The notes: generated by a model from the sequence alone, not told the origin. Positions 42,040-53,425 are shown, counted from the first letter of the stretch. The stretch is 64,000 nucleotides of DNA from Prorocentrum cordatum (GCA_963575745.1 CAUYUJ010017872.1:62001-126000); one strand, 5' to 3'. Numbers and translations are program-made.

Positions 42040-42159
42040 TTGGCATCGCTCGAACGTGTGCATTTTTTCTCGGCGAGGGGCATTCTGCTCACATTGGGAG
42101 ATAAGAGAACGCGCGCGAAACCGAAAAGTGCACAGGGAACAGACGTCCGAGCGATGGCG
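42040..42159. mobile_element. MITE family M1, copy 2
   Basis: TTGGCATCGCTCGAACGTGT at the left; GACGTCCGAGCGATGGCG at the right; inner TTTTTTCTCGGCGAGG / CGAAACCGAAAAG. Confidence 0.85.
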
Positions 42160-42389
42160 AGAGCCTCCTGGGGAATAGGTCGAACCCCCAGGGGTTTCTG
42201 GAGAGTAGAGCTGTAGGCTCTGGGCAGGACCCTGGGGCCCGCGATGCTGGAGGGCAGGACGCCGACCGCCTCCTGGACAAGCAGAGCCTCGGGGTGCCCT
42301 AAGCCCGAGACCTCCTGGGAGCAGGGCCCGTCGGGTCCCGGCAGGCCCGCTGCCCCTCCCCTCCTGCCTCCTCCCCCGCCGTGAATCGG

Positions 42390-42581
42390 GGGCGGAAAAG
42401 AGGGGGGTGAGGACTAGGGGGGGGTGGATATCATGGCGTGGGCCATGATATTTCCCCAGATTTCATGGCGCCCCTTCTTACTTCATTACGTAAGTGGCCC
42501 CCCCGCTGGGCCGCGCACATGCCGCCGGTCATGATTTGCACCCCCCCCTCTTGGACACCCCCCTCTTGGCCGCTCCCGATC
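42390..42581 (+). repeat. Direct repeat R3, copy 2
   Basis: See copy 1 at 37623-37811. Followed at 42617-42655 by GGTCGGGCACGCCCCCCCCT-ACAGG, which resembles the left end of MITE family M2. Confidence 0.9.
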
Positions 42582-43017
42582 CTCCCCCGCCGTGAATCGC
42601 GGCGTGACCAGACGAGGGTTCGGTCGGGCACGCCCCCCCCTACAGGCAGATTTTGGGTGGAGAATGAAAAGATGCCCCAGAAGTGCCCCCCAAAGATCCA
42701 GAAATGGTACAACACATCGTCCCCACTGTATCCGTAAGGGCTTCGCCCCCTGCCGCCGGCCCCCTCTCTCGGAGAATGGGCCATGGAAGAGCTAAGTCAT
42801 GAGGCCTTGGCGCTGTCGTGAAGCAGTATCGAAACTTCATGCGAAGCCGAGTCGCAATCAGCAAAACCAACTGATCACAAGAGGGGTTACCACACCTGGC
42901 GATTGGTAAGACGTGTATGGTTTAAGGGCTTGGTTACCACACCTTGCGATTAAAGGGCCGAGGGAGTTCTCGCAGTTTGGGTTACCACGCCTTGCGATGG
43001 ATGTGCGTGATGGGTTC

Positions 43018-44180
43018 GAATTTCAGAAATGTGGCAAATCCCCTGTGTTTTTGGACCCTGACCCCGCGGATCTGCGTGAGGGGTGGCACCGAATTTCAGA
43101 AATGTGGCAAATCCCATGTGTTTTTGGACCCTGACCCCGCGGATCTGCGTGAGGGGTGGCACCGAATTTCAGAAATGTGGCAAATCCCATGTGTTTTTGG
43201 ACCCTGACCCCGCGGATCTGCGTGAGGGGTGGCACCGAATTTCAGAAATGTGGCAAATCCCATGTGTTTTTGGACCCTGACCCCGCGGATCTGCGTGAGG
43301 GGTGGCACCGAATTTCAGAAATGTGGCAAATCCCCTGTGTTTTTGGACCCTGACCCCGCGGATCTGCGTGAGGGGTGGCACCGAATTTCAGAAATGTGGC
43401 AAATCCCATGTGTTTTTGGACCCTGACCCCGCGGATCTGCGTGAGGGGTGGCACCGAATTTCAGAAATGTGGCAAATCCCTTGTGTTTTTGGACCCTGAC
43501 CCCGCGGATCTGCGTGAGGGGTGGCACCGAATTTCAGACATGTAGCAAATCCCGTGTTTTTTTGACCCCGCGGATCTGCGTGAGGGGTGGCACCGAATTT
43601 CAGAAATGTGGCAAATCCCATGTGTTTTTGGACCCTGACCCCGCGGATCTGCGTGAGGGGTGGCACCGAATTTCAGAAATGTGGCAAATCCCATGTGTTT
43701 TTGGACCCTGACCCCGCGGATCTGCGTGAGGGGTGGCACCGAATTTCAGAAATGTGGCAAATCCCATGTGTTTTTGGACCCTGACCCCGCGGATCTGCGT
43801 GAGGGGTGGCACCGAATTTCAGAAATGTGGCAAATCCCCTGTGTTTTTGGACCCTGACCCCGCGGATCTGCGTGAGGGGTGGCACCGAATTTCAGAAATG
43901 TGGCAAATCCCCTGTGTTTTTGGACCCTGACCCCGCGGATCTGCGTGAGGGGTGGCACCGAATTTCAGAAATGTGGCAAATCCCCTGTGTTTTTGGACCC
44001 TGACCCCGCGGATCTGCGTGAGGGGTGGCACCGAATTGCAGAAATGTGGCAAATCCCGTGTGTTTTTGGACCCTGACCCCGCGGATCTGCGTGAGGGGTG
44101 GCACCGAATTGCAGAAATGTGGCAAATCCCTGTGTTTTTGGACCCTGACCCCGCGGATCTGCGTGAGGGGTGTCGATTTC
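43018..44180 (+). repeat. 73-bp tandem satellite, about 16 units
   Basis: Unit landmarks are GAATTTCAGAAATGTGGCAA, TGTGTTTTTGGACCCTGACC and CCGCGGATCTGCGTGAGGGG. Period is 73 except one unit near 43527-43592 that is 66 bp after a 7-base loss. Variation is concentrated at one site (AATCCC followed by A, C, T or G before TGTG). Since 73 = 1 mod 3, the frame rotates each unit and the same 65-70 codon ORFs recur every 73 bases. Confidence 0.97.
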
Positions 44181-44402
44181 GAGCCCCCCCAGCAATTCAG
44201 ACAACGCGCCCAGGAGACGCTAAAAATTTTGTTTGGGCCTCCCCCCCCCTCGCGCGGTCAATCAACTAGTTACAGTAACCAGCAAGAAGCAGAATTGTAA
44301 CACTGGAAACTACAAGCTACAACTGGTACAGGAAACTGCGAATCACGGGCCTACAGCCTGGTGGCCCCACAAGGGGGCCGGCTGATTTTTTACTATTTTT
44401 GA

Positions 44403-44437
44403 ACATTCCCCCTGTAGAGGGACAGGCCCGACTTAAG
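44403..44437. mobile_element. MITE family M2, right end only
   Basis: CCCCCTGTAGAGGGACAGGC-CCGACTTAA matches the right end of the M2 copies at 47182 and 53584. The matching left end was not found nearby. Confidence 0.55.
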
Positions 44438-44472
44438 ACGAGAGGGGGGGGAGTTATCGCGAATGATCAAAA

Positions 44473-44615
44473 TTTGGCATCGCTCGGACGTGCGCATGCT
44501 TCTCGGCGAGAACCATCAAGAGGCATCCTGTAGCATCTTGCCCCTCCCCCCCAGCAGCAAAAAAAGCACGCGCGAAATCAAACGATGCACGGAAAATTGA
44601 CGTCCGAGCGCTGGC
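44473..44615. mobile_element. MITE family M1, copy 3 (about 143 bp)
   Basis: TTGGCATCGCTCGGACGTGC and GACGTCCGAGCGCTGGC ends; the centre carries about 20 extra bases including a C-run. Confidence 0.85.
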
Positions 44616-44639
44616 TAGAAAAGCTGTCTCTTGTCGGGA

Positions 44640-44765
44640 ACGTTTGTCCGCATATCAAGTTGACAACGGGTTCCGGACTGGACAGGCGCGTCGATGCTTC
44701 CGGTTCCAGTGAGTGGCTCGGTATTCGTTGTTTCGGGCAGCAGATTCCCAATCCCTACCTTAATG
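44640..44765 (+). repeat. Dispersed repeat R5, copy 1
   Basis: Diverged copy of 48665-48790: GTTTGTCC, ACTGGAC-GGCGCGTCGATGC, TTCCAG, CGGGCAG and CAACCC-TAC blocks in the same order and strand. Confidence 0.65.
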
Positions 44766-45204
44766 AGATCCGTGCCTCGCTCGAACTTCCCCATGCTCAT
44801 CCAAACTCCCCCGGTGACCGCCCCACTTCCGCATGCCCCCGCGCCCGCGCGCAGGCTCCCCCGGTGAGGGCGTCCGAACTTGATGGGCAGCGGATCTCAC
44901 CAGCCCGTGCCTTCCCCCCCCCCCGTGTGCTGCTCCGCCCCCCCCCACCCCCTCTCAGGCACTCCTACAGGCCCTCCCCGCCTGCAGGCGCACCAAAAAG
45001 GCCCTCCATGCCATCCGCTCTCCCAGAAGGTCAGCGCCCTACGGGCGCTGCCCGCGGGGCCCTCCTGGCTACGAAGGCCCGTAGGGCCTGCAGGTCGGGG
45101 GCGCTCGCAGAAGGGAGGAGCGCCGCGTATAAACGGGAACCAGCCCAATGCGGGTCAGTGGGAGGCTAAGGCGTCCCATAAGAAGAACCCCATCTCAGGA
45201 CATG

Positions 45205-45510
45205 GGAAACAGAAGGAGGAGGAGGAGGAGGAGGAGGAGGAGGAGGACGAGGACGAGCACGAGGAGGACGAGGAGGAGCAGAGGAGGAGGAGGAGGAGGA
45301 GGAGGAGGAGGAGACCTCCCTCCCAACGAGCACAGCCGAGAGAGACAGGTAGTCAGAGAGAGAGAGAGAGAGGAGGAGGAGGAGGAGGAGGAGGAGGGGA
45401 GGAGGAGGAGGGGAGGAGGAGGAGGAGGAGGAGGAGGACGAGGACGAGGACGAGGACGACGAGGGAGGAGGAGGAGGAGGAGGAGGAGGAGCAGGAGGGA
45501 GGAGGAGGAG
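45205..45510. repeat. (GGA)n/(GAC)n imperfect tract
   Basis: Two GGA blocks with GAC variants, separated by about 50 bases including an AG run (45355-45371). Confidence 0.93.
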
Positions 45511-45699
45511 GGGCCAATGGGGGTGTGCTGCTCCCTCTGCCCCCCCCCCCCCCCCCCCCGCTTCCCCCCCGACTGCCCAGCCCTGGCTCTCGCGGGGCCG
45601 AGGCGACCGGCCGCCGAGCAGTCGCGGTGTGCTGGGCCCGGGCGCCTGTAGCCCTCGGCCTCGGCAGCCTCGCGAGCTCCGCGGCCATCGCACCCTCCT

Positions 45700-45865
45700 C
45701 CCTCTCCCAGCCCTCCTCCTCCTCCCTCCTCCTCCTCCTCCTCTCTCCTCCTCCCCCCCCTCTCCTCCTCCTCCTCCTCCTCCTCCTCCTCCTCCTCCCT
45801 CCTCCCTCCTCCTCCTCCTCCTCCTCCTCCTCCTCCTCCTCCTTCTCCTCCTCCTCCTCCTCCTG
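45700..45865. repeat. (CTC)n tract
   Basis: Pyrimidine-only on the + strand, opposite polarity to the GGA tract 200 bases upstream; the pair could form a long imperfect inverted repeat. Confidence 0.93.
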
Positions 45866-46412
45866 AGCCTCGGAGGCGGCCCGGACCCCATCGAGTCATG
45901 AAGAAATCACGACGGGAGGTGGTTCGCTATTTTCTTTCTCTGGAGCCTCTGCCGGGCCTCCGGAGAACAAAACGGCCCTGAATGAAAAAATAGTCGTGGG
46001 GGATGGGTCGACACCTTTGGGGGTCGGCGTCGCGAAAAAATCATGACGCCGGGGTCTGGGCGAAAGGGTACCCCTAGCGCGAGCCTCACACCGTTTCTCC
46101 CATTCTTGAAGGCCTCCTGGGAGGCCCCCGTCGCCACCGCTGGATTCGCCTCGAGATCGTGGTCAGAACGCATCCCGGGAGAGGTGCGGGGAACGGCGGC
46201 ATCGGTACCGCTTGGGTTTCCCGGACATCCCCATCCCTATGCGAGGCGTTCCAGACTGGGCCTCGCTCTCGAAGGCCGAAGGAGCGGTCTCTCTCTCTCT
46301 CTCTCTCTTCCTCGGTGGAGGGTCCGCGGAAGGCGGCAAATGTAGAGCGAGGCTATTGCCGCCGGCGGGAGGCCAGCGGACGTATGCGGAAGTGAAAGAT
46401 GTTCCCTCAAGA

Positions 46413-47182
46413 GTTAATTCGGGCCTGTCCCACTACAGGAGGAATAGTAAAAAAATGGTCGGTGCGTTTTCCGTATGTTTGAGCACGTTTTAGATTTAGT
46501 TTGACTATGTGTTATTCCCACCCCTTCTTGGCTGGGTATTCGTTTTGAATATAGCACTGCTCGCGCGTCCTTCCTTCCTTCCTTCCTTCCTCCCGCCTCC
46601 TGCCTCCCGCCTCCTGTCTCCCGCGAGACCTCGCCGTCCCTGGGCGGGGGGCTGCGATCTGCGAAACTGTCGCCACTTTCGAGAGCTGCTGGTGGGTCCA
46701 GCGGAGTGAGGCACCGCGCAGACCTGAGCGAGACCTCGCTGTCCCTGGGGGGCTGCGATCTGCGAAGCTGTCGCCACTTTCGAGTGCTGCTGGCGGGCTC
46801 GCCACTTTCGAAGGCTGCTGGTGGGTCCAGCGGAGTGAGGCACTGCGCGGACCTGAGCGAGACATCGCCGTCCTTGGGGGGCCATGTCATGTTGTTGCTG
46901 CCCCGCCGACGCTTCAAGTTCCTTGCCCAGTCTCATGTTTGGACCTTGCGTCTTCCTTAGTGACTCAGGGGTTCACTTAGTTACTCATCGTTGTTCCCTT
47001 GATTGGGGATCTGCGAACCTTCCGAATGCCGCTCGCCGAAGTGTATGCATCCATGTCACGTCGCCGCCTTCTCGCCAAATCTCCCAAGCTACTCGTGCCC
47101 CGTTTTGCGCAGGGGTTGGGTACGTCGTCGGGGTAATTGTTCATCCAAAATCCTCCTGTAGGGGGGACAGGCCCCGACCTAA
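46413..47182. mobile_element. MITE-like family M2, long copy (about 770 bp)
   Basis: Left end TTAATTCGGGCCTGTCCCAC-TACAGGAGG; right end CCTCCTGTAGGGGGGACAGG-CCCCGACCTAA; these are inverted repeats of about 30 bp. Inside is a 110-bp minisatellite (46623-46885) around CTGCGATCTGCGAA. No transposase ORF is seen. Confidence 0.65.
46623..46885 (+). repeat. Minisatellite, about 110-bp unit, 2.5 copies
   Basis: GCGAGACCTCGCTGTCCCTG, CTGTCGCCACTTTCGAG and GGTGGGTCCAGCGGAGTGAG blocks repeated. Confidence 0.85.
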
Positions 47183-47431
47183 CCCAAGAGGTGGCAACGT
47201 GTTTGGGCTCAGGGTTTCCAGAACCCGCCACGCGGCATCACCTACTCTCGATACCGATCTCCAGGGGTTCCTCAGTGTCTGAGGGGCGCATCCCTGAGAC
47301 TGGCATCGCCCTTTGGTCTTGTCAAGCCTGCGGATGGGGGTGGGCTCCAGGCTGTCTGCCGTCGCTCTGCAGTTGCGGCGACCAGGGGGAGGGGGGGGCT
47401 CGTCGGGGCAGCCTCCACCCCTTGTTCCCCC

Positions 47432-47620
47432 TCTCCTCCTCCTCCTCCTCCTCCTCCTCCTCCTCCTCCTCCTCCTCCTCCTCCTCCTCCTCCTCCTCCT
47501 CCTCCTCCTCCACCTCCACCTCCCTCTCCCTTTCCCCCTGCCCCTCCCTCTCCCTCCCCTTCCTCGCCTCGCCTTCCCTGCCCTCCCCTCGCCTTCTCTC
47601 TCTCTCTCTCTCTCTCTCTG
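47432..47620. repeat. (CTC)n then (CT)n tract
   Basis: Pure CTC at about 47432-47510, then C/T-rich sequence and a CT run at about 47598-47618. Confidence 0.93.
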
Positions 47621-47660
47621 CGCCCCGAGTCGTCAGGGCTGGTGGCAGCAAGGGGTAACT

Positions 47661-47821
47661 TTACGTCGGGCCTCTCCCTCTTCAGGAGGGATATTCAAAA
47701 ATAGTCCAAAAATAGTATGGGAGCGATTTGTTTGACCATTTTTGGTCACTTGGGGGGTATTTTTTGCGTAGTTTTTAGTTTTCGCCCAGAATCCCCCTTT
47801 AGGGGGACGGGCCCGACTTAC
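47661..47821. mobile_element. MITE family M2, 161 bp, with candidate 8-bp target duplication
   Basis: TTACGTCGGGCC and the mirror GGGCCCGACTTAC form the ends. GGGTAACT lies directly outside both (47653-47660 and 47822-47829), consistent with an 8-bp target-site duplication. Confidence 0.75.
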
Positions 47822-48212
47822 GGGTAACTACAGATTCGCCCATCGGGGGCGCATGAGCCCGTCCTCTGCAGCGGGGATGGTCGGGCCTCGCGCTGCCGCT
47901 GCGCCGTCGCTGCGGCACTGCTGGGCTCTTGCCTGGCCGAAGGTGGTGGGCAGGCCCGCGGCGGTCTGTCTTTTGCGGCGACGGCGTATGGGATCGCGCC
48001 ACGAGGTCGGCGGAGAGGGCCTTGCTTCAGCTGGTGGTGGGCAGGCGTTTCTGTAACCACCGGCCGATGCATGTCTTTAGTAGCGAAGGTGTGCGCGTTT
48101 CATGCAGGTGCGCGGCACGAGGCCGGTGGAGCAGGCCCCGCTTGAGGAGTCCGCTGCGTGGTGCTGGGCGTCCGGCGTGGAGAGATGCCGCTCGGTTCAG
48201 TATAGTTTTACC

Positions 48213-48680
48213 CTAGCACGCGTGCAACGCCCTCGCGACTGGTGGAGGTACGTACTCGAACTCGCGCAGCAGCGCCGCCGTCACGTCCAGCCATTGTTCT
48301 CTCCGCCACAGCTTGGATCCCCACGGGAAACAGTAAGATCTGGAGTAAATTGTGGCCCTTGGCTTTCGCAGAATTGGCCCCGCAGTAATATTCTGCGGTC
48401 GGAAGCGTTTCGATGCCACGAGCTCCAGTATGTCCCTGAGTGCCGCAGGGGCGTAATCGGTGACATCGCGTGGAAGAACATCAGACGTGCGATCTGAAAT
48501 GATCAGAACTGCGGAATTGCGGCTGGTCACGGGGGTAGCGTCGTCGCGGTGCACGTGGTGTCGTACGTCGAGTGGTGCAGTTCGGTGGAATGTGAGTTTA
48601 TCCCAGCTTCTCTGCAGTAGCCCATCGTGTGCGTCGTGTCGGAACTTTTTGCTTCTCGTTTCGATAAGGTTTGTCCACAT
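48213..48680 (-). CDS. Weak minus-strand ORF, 155 aa, unknown
   Basis: A single open frame of mixed, non-repetitive composition, unlike most ORFs in the region: HRTAPLDVRHHVHRDD..., VLIISDRTSDVLPRDVTDY and AALRDILELVASKRF. It has no recognised family. The opposite-strand frame at 48102-48497 is also open, and its 5' end overlaps dispersed repeat R5, so it may be part of a repeat element rather than a host gene. Confidence 0.25.
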   Translation of the reverse strand: MWTNLIETRSKKFRHDAHDGLLQRSWDKLTFHRTAPLDVRHHVHRDDATPVTSRNSAVLIISDRTSDVLPRDVTDYAPAALRDILELVASKRFRPQNITAGPILRKPRATIYSRSYCFPWGSKLWRREQWLDVTAALLREFEYVPPPVARALHAC

Positions 48681-48790
48681 CTCGCGTTGACCATCGAGTC
48701 ACGACTGGACTGGCGCGTCGATGCACTCAGTTCCAGAAAACGGTTCGGTATGCGCACGCTCGGGCAGAATGCTTTCAACCCATACGCAGG
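48665..48790 (+). repeat. Dispersed repeat R5, copy 2
   Basis: Counterpart of 44640-44765. Confidence 0.65.
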
Positions 48791-49239
48791 ACTGCTTGTA
48801 GTGTTGACGGCGTCTTGCGGGTGTAGGCCCGCGCAGATCGCCGCAGCTTGCTATCAGAGCCGTGTGCTGGCAGTGCCTGGGCAGGCATGCTTTTGGCCGC
48901 CCCACTTTTGCGACCTCGCTCTCGCACGGACTGGCTGTGGAAGCACGTGCCCCGCCTCTCGGGCGGGTGGTAATAGGGGGTGGCTTACATGGGCCTTGTT
49001 CTTCACCCCCGCTTAAGTCCCCCCCCATTACCACACCCACCTGGTCCTCTCTCCTTCCTCCGCTCTGCCTCTCTGTCTCCTCGTCCCTCCCTCCCTGCTG
49101 CTGACTCCTCTGCCCTCCTGCTTGCTCCCCTCCCCCCCAGAGCTTTGCGAGCGCCGCCTCCCGCAGAGGAGGAGGCCGCCCTCGTCCGACGGTCTTCTTG
49201 CTGCCCGAGGCTGAACAGAAAGCAGCGAGCAAGCGCAGG

Positions 49240-49605
49240 CGAGAGGAGGGATGAGGAGGAGGAAGAGGAGGAAGAGGAGGAAGAGGAGGAAGAGGAGGAA
49301 GAGGAGGAAGAGGAGGAAGAGGAGGAAGAGGAGGAAGAGGAGGAGGAGGAGGAGGAGGAGGAGGAAGAGGAGGAGGAGGAGTAGGAGGAGGATACGGAGG
49401 AGGGGGAGGGGGATGAGGAGGAGGAGACGGAGGAGGAGGAGGAGGGGAGGAGGAGGAGGAGGAGGAGGAGGAGGAGGAGGGAGGGTTGGAGGACGAGGAC
49501 GAGGGAGGAGGAGGAGGAAGAAGAGGAGGAGGAGGAGGAAGAGGAGGACGAGGGGGACGAGGACGAGGAGGAGGTGGAGGAGTTAGGAGGAGGAGGAGGA
49601 GGAGC
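49240..49605. repeat. (GGAAGA)n / (GGA)n tract
   Basis: Begins with a regular hexanucleotide GAGGAAGAG-type run (to about 49340) and continues as GGA with GAC, GAT and AAG variants. Confidence 0.93.
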
Positions 49606-49751
49606 ACTCAAAAGGATCGCATCCTCGGTGCGAACACATCGTACTCATATATCCTTCAAATAGTTGGGACAATTCCTCACCTGCGCATGGACCGCGAACC
49701 GAACCAGCCAGTCGCCGAAAAGCAGTTCGACAACCCGACGGGCGCCACCAA

Positions 49752-49753
<2 letters not shown>

Positions 49754-49798
<45 letters not shown>

Positions 49799-49799
49799 T
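49754..49799. repeat. (TA)n(CA)n microsatellite
   Basis: About 17 TA followed by a short CA run. Confidence 0.95.
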
Positions 49800-49899
49800 C
49801 GTCATCGAGGTACCCCTCACGTCCGGGCCACCCCGCTACTGGTCCGCAGACGCCAGAGCCAGCCACGGCAACAGCGAGGCCTTCTTGCTGCCGCCCTTC

Positions 49900-51200
49900 G
49901 TCCCGGCGTGTGGTTATGGCGCCTGCTACGCCACGACCCCCCACGACCGTCTGCCCCGCTACCCCCGCGACGGCCCCCACGACCCCGCGCCGTATCCGAC
50001 GGCCCCTGCGACTCTCTGCCCAACGGCCCTCGCGACGGCCGCACCCCGAGAGGCCGCATGCCTTGCGCGGGAGCCCGTGGAGGGCATCCTCGGGGAAGCG
50101 GCCATAGGGCCGTTGGCCAGTCCATAGCTGGCGCCGCCTGCCCCGCGGCGGGCTCGGCATCCCGAGTGGCCGCGTGCCCTGAGAGGGAGCCCGCGGTGGG
50201 CATACCTGGGGAAGCGGCCATAGGCATAGGCAAGGAGAAGCCACCCCCTGGACCCCCCCACCCGACCCACCACCACGAGGGTTCCCACGACCCACCACCG
50301 CGACGGCCTGCCCCCTCTCCCGCCGACGACCCCCGCGACGGCCCCCAGGACGACCCCCACGACGGCCCCCGCGACCCCTCACCCGACGGCCCCGACGGCG
50401 GCAGCACCCCGAGTGGCCGCATGCCTTGCGAGGGAGCCCGCGGGGGCCATTCCTGGGGAAGCGGCCACAGTGGCCGCTGGCCAGGCCAAAGCTGGCGCCC
50501 CCTGCTCTGCGGCGGGCTCGGGATCCCGAGTGGCCGCATGCCTTGAGGGGAGGCCCGCGGGGGGCATTCCCAGGGAAGCGGCTTATTGGGACAGCCGAAG
50601 CCACCCCCTGAAACCCCTCACCCGACTCACCACGACGGCTCTCGCGACCCACCACCACGACGGTTTCCCACGACGTCCTCCCCGCACGCCTGCCCCCACC
50701 CCCCACGACGACCCCGCGACGGCCGCGCCCCGAGTGGCCGCATGCCCTGAGAGGGAGCCCAGGCGGTGCCTACCTTGGGAAGCGGCCATTAGGAGCGGCC
50801 AGCCGGCCCGCAGCCTGCGCCGCTGGCCCCCCGGCAGGACCCCGAGTGGCCGCATGTCTTGAGAGGGAGCCCGCAGGGGGCATACACAGGGAAGCCGCAG
50901 GGACAGCTGGGCAACCCCAAGACGCCCCCGCGACGGCCCCCACAACGGCCCCCGCGACGACCCCCACGACGACCCCCGTTCCCCCTCCTGTAGATGGGTG
51001 CTGTGAGGGCCGCCGCGGGGTCGCGGGGCAGGGGGGCGTCGGTTCGGTGGTCCTGTCGTCCGCCCAGCAGCCCCTGGAAGGAAGCGCTGCCCGCGTAGCC
51101 GAGGGAGGCCGTCGCCGGGTTCGTCGCGTGGGCCGTCGTCGGGGCGGCCGCGGGGGGCCGTCGCAGGGGCCGTCGCGCAGTGGGCGTCGTAGGGGTTCGT
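49900..51200 (+). repeat. C-rich higher-order repeat, about 330-365 bp units
   Basis: A block CCCGAGTGGCCGCATGCC-TTG...GAAGCGGCC recurs in pairs at about 50045/50160, 50410/50530 and 50735/50832. Each pair is followed by a stretch of short CCCCCGCGACGGC / CCCACGACGACC units. A similar short-unit stretch (without the paired block) continues at 51420-51660. Stop-poor frames are Arg/Pro/Gly artefacts. Confidence 0.8.
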
Positions 51201-51231
51201 CGTCGTGGAGGGTCGCGGAGGCTTTGGGTCA

Positions 51232-51412
51232 AGGGCAGAAAAAACGCCCCTGCCCTGGTTTACGAGGCGCTGTGCTCTGAACCTCCTGTGGGCTGACAGG
51301 GTAAACCCTGCGTGATGTGCCGCGTCCTGGCGGCTCTGGGCTTTGGGGGTTCCCAGGAGGTTTACAAACAAACCACGCACTTGTAATCCAGGGTAGGGTC
51401 GTTTTTTCATCC
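51232..51412. mobile_element. Fold-back element, about 180 bp
   Basis: GGGCAGAAAAAACGCCCCTG-CCCTGG at the left pairs with CCAGGGTAGGGTCGTTTTTT-CATCCC at the right; the arms extend inward over TTTAC...GAACCTCCTG / CAGGAGGTTTAC. Confidence 0.7.
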
Positions 51413-51660
51413 CTCAATTGGGGTTGCGTGGGAGGTCGCGGGGCCGTTGTGAGGGCCGACGCCCTCCACGACGGCCCGCGGGCGACGACTTCCGCGACGG
51501 CGACTCTCACGACAGGCCCCCGCGGCGACCCCCGCCACGGCGACGGCCACGGCGGGCACGAAGACAGCCGCGGCTACCACGACAGCCCACGCGCCCCCCC
51601 CCCGCAACGACCCTCGCGACGGCCTCCCCGACAGCCCGCGCGACAGCCTCGCGGTCCCCC

Positions 51661-52257
51661 TGCGAGCACAACTGCGAAGACAGCGTTGCCTCGCCAGGGG
51701 AGACGAGCCCCAAGGAGGACGAGGACGCCACCTCGAACGACTCCGACACGTCGAGGCCACTCTTCGCCGCCTGGCGACAGGGGCGGCGACACTGCTACTG
51801 GAGATGACCATCTCCCCCCCGCGCAGTCACAGGCCGCGCCACGACCCCGCGTGGTGAGCCGCCATGTTTGTGGATCAGTGGCTGGAGGCTTGGGGGCCGT
51901 GAGCCACCCTGCCCACCAACCGATCTTCCTCTTCCTTTTGGCTGCTCGCTTGCCCCTTGCCGGCCCGCCCACTCCTCGCCCCCCACTCGCCTGCTCCTGC
52001 TCTCTTCCGGCGGCGGGCACGTCTGGGCGGTTTTTTTTGGAGGATGGGAGGGAACTCTCGCGGACGGCAGCCCTGGCTGGGACCGGAGAGGCCTCGGCCC
52101 ACCGCCATATCCCGCCGCAGCAGCGCACAGGTAGTGCTAAACCCGGAGACAAGCACGACAAGCACGGCAACGGGACGGAGGTTGAGGATGAACCGCCAAA
52201 TATTTGGGCTTAGGTTGTTCTCATCGTACTTAAGGACCACATCCCAGAAATAATTCT
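51661..52257. other. Unassigned interval
   Basis: Mixed GC-rich sequence; no gene supported. Confidence 0.4.
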
Positions 52258-52447
52258 TCACGCTTCGCGTATCCCCACCAGCCCATCTCCAAACAGCAAC
52301 TCTTGCGAAGCATGCCGACAGTCGTGTTTTTCAGGCGTGTTTCCGCATGCCCCCGCATATCTCCCCTGTTCCTCCTTCCTCCCGCCTCCTTGTACATCCT
52401 CCTTGTGGGAGCGGGAGAAGGACGAGGCGGAGGAGGAGGGAGAGAAA

Positions 52448-52715
52448 GTGCTCCTCGTGGTTTGAGTCGTTTGGGGTTTCTCGTCCTGGTGTGAGTCGTT
52501 CGGGCCCTTCTTCCTGGTGTGAGTCGTTCGGGCTCTTCGTGGTGTGAGTCGTTCGGGCTCTTCGTCCTGGTGTGAGTCGTTCGGGCTTCTCGTGGTGTGA
52601 GTTGTTCGGGCCCCTCGTCCTGGTGTGAGTCGTTCGGGCCCCTCCTCCTGGTGTGACTCGTTCGGGCTCCTCGTGGTGTGAGTCGTTCGGGGCCCTCGTC
52701 GTGGTGTGAGTCGGA
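52448..52715 (+). repeat. Minisatellite TGTGAGTCGTTCGGGC, about 9 units
   Basis: Units of about 22-32 bases made of TGTGAGTCGTTCGGGC plus variable TCTTCGTCCTGG or TCCTCGTGG. Confidence 0.93.
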
Positions 52716-52723
52716 GGCCTTTT

Positions 52724-52985
52724 GGGGCGTCTTGGGGGCCTCTTGGCGGCCCCAGGGGCTTCTAGGAGCGTCTTGGGTTCCTTGGGGGAGCCTCTTCGGG
52801 CTTCTTGGGAGCCTCTTGGAGGCCGTTTGGGGCGTCTTGGGGGCCTCTCGGCGGCCCCAGGGGCTTCCAGGAGCGTCTTGGGTGCCTCGGGGGAGCCTCT
52901 TGGGGCCTCTTGGGAGCCTCTTGGGGGCATCTTGGGGGCCTCTTGGAGGCCTCTTGGGGCCTCTTGGGGCTCTTTGGGAGGGGTC
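52724..52985 (+). repeat. Minisatellite CTTGGGGGCCTC, about 105-bp higher-order unit
   Basis: GGGGCGTCTTGGGGGCCTCT starts units at 52724 and 52829, each built from GGGAGCCTCTTGG-like sub-units. A reverse-complement fragment is at 10035-10130. Confidence 0.85.
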
Positions 52986-53425
52986 TGGGAGGTATCTTGG
53001 GGCCATCTTTCGGGCGATCGATCACAGATGGGGCGGGTTTTTTCTCCCCTCCCCGTCGGGGCCAGAATCCTCGTGAGGGGTGTCGTTTTTTAGCCCTCCC
53101 AGGAGTCGACAAAGACCCCTCCAACCACCCGCGAAAGGACCTCTCCAGGTCCAGGGGTAGGGGGTAGGGGGAGGGGTAAACCCCTCCCCGAAGGGGAAGA
53201 AGGGGGTTGAGAACAGAGCGGGCTCTCTAAACCACTCACGCCCAAAGGGCTGGTGGGATTTCGAGCACCCAGAAAAGCGTTGAAAAAGTGTCGAAACGGT
53301 GTCGCAACGGTGTCGAACGAGTGTCTCCCAAGGCTCGACATGTGAAAATCCGCGAGTTTCGGTTCTTCCTTGGTGCTGAATTCTTTCTGGTGATCAAGGC
53401 TGAAGCAGGTTGGAACAGCATAACC

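Larger units (their letters stand above)
52258..53270 (+). repeat. Diverged 5' part of the A/B composite element
   Basis: Starts CGCTTCGCGTATCCCCACCA-GCCCATC like A (17817) and B (25355), and ends with a CCTCCCCGAAGGGGAAG linker and CCCAAAGGGCTGGTGGGATT as in B (26100-26165). Its middle is replaced by minisatellites. Confidence 0.6.

Noticed and set aside
43018-44180. CRISPR-like look of regularly spaced identical blocks
   Set aside because: Units are contiguous tandem repeats with no unique spacers, in a eukaryotic context without cas-like genes.
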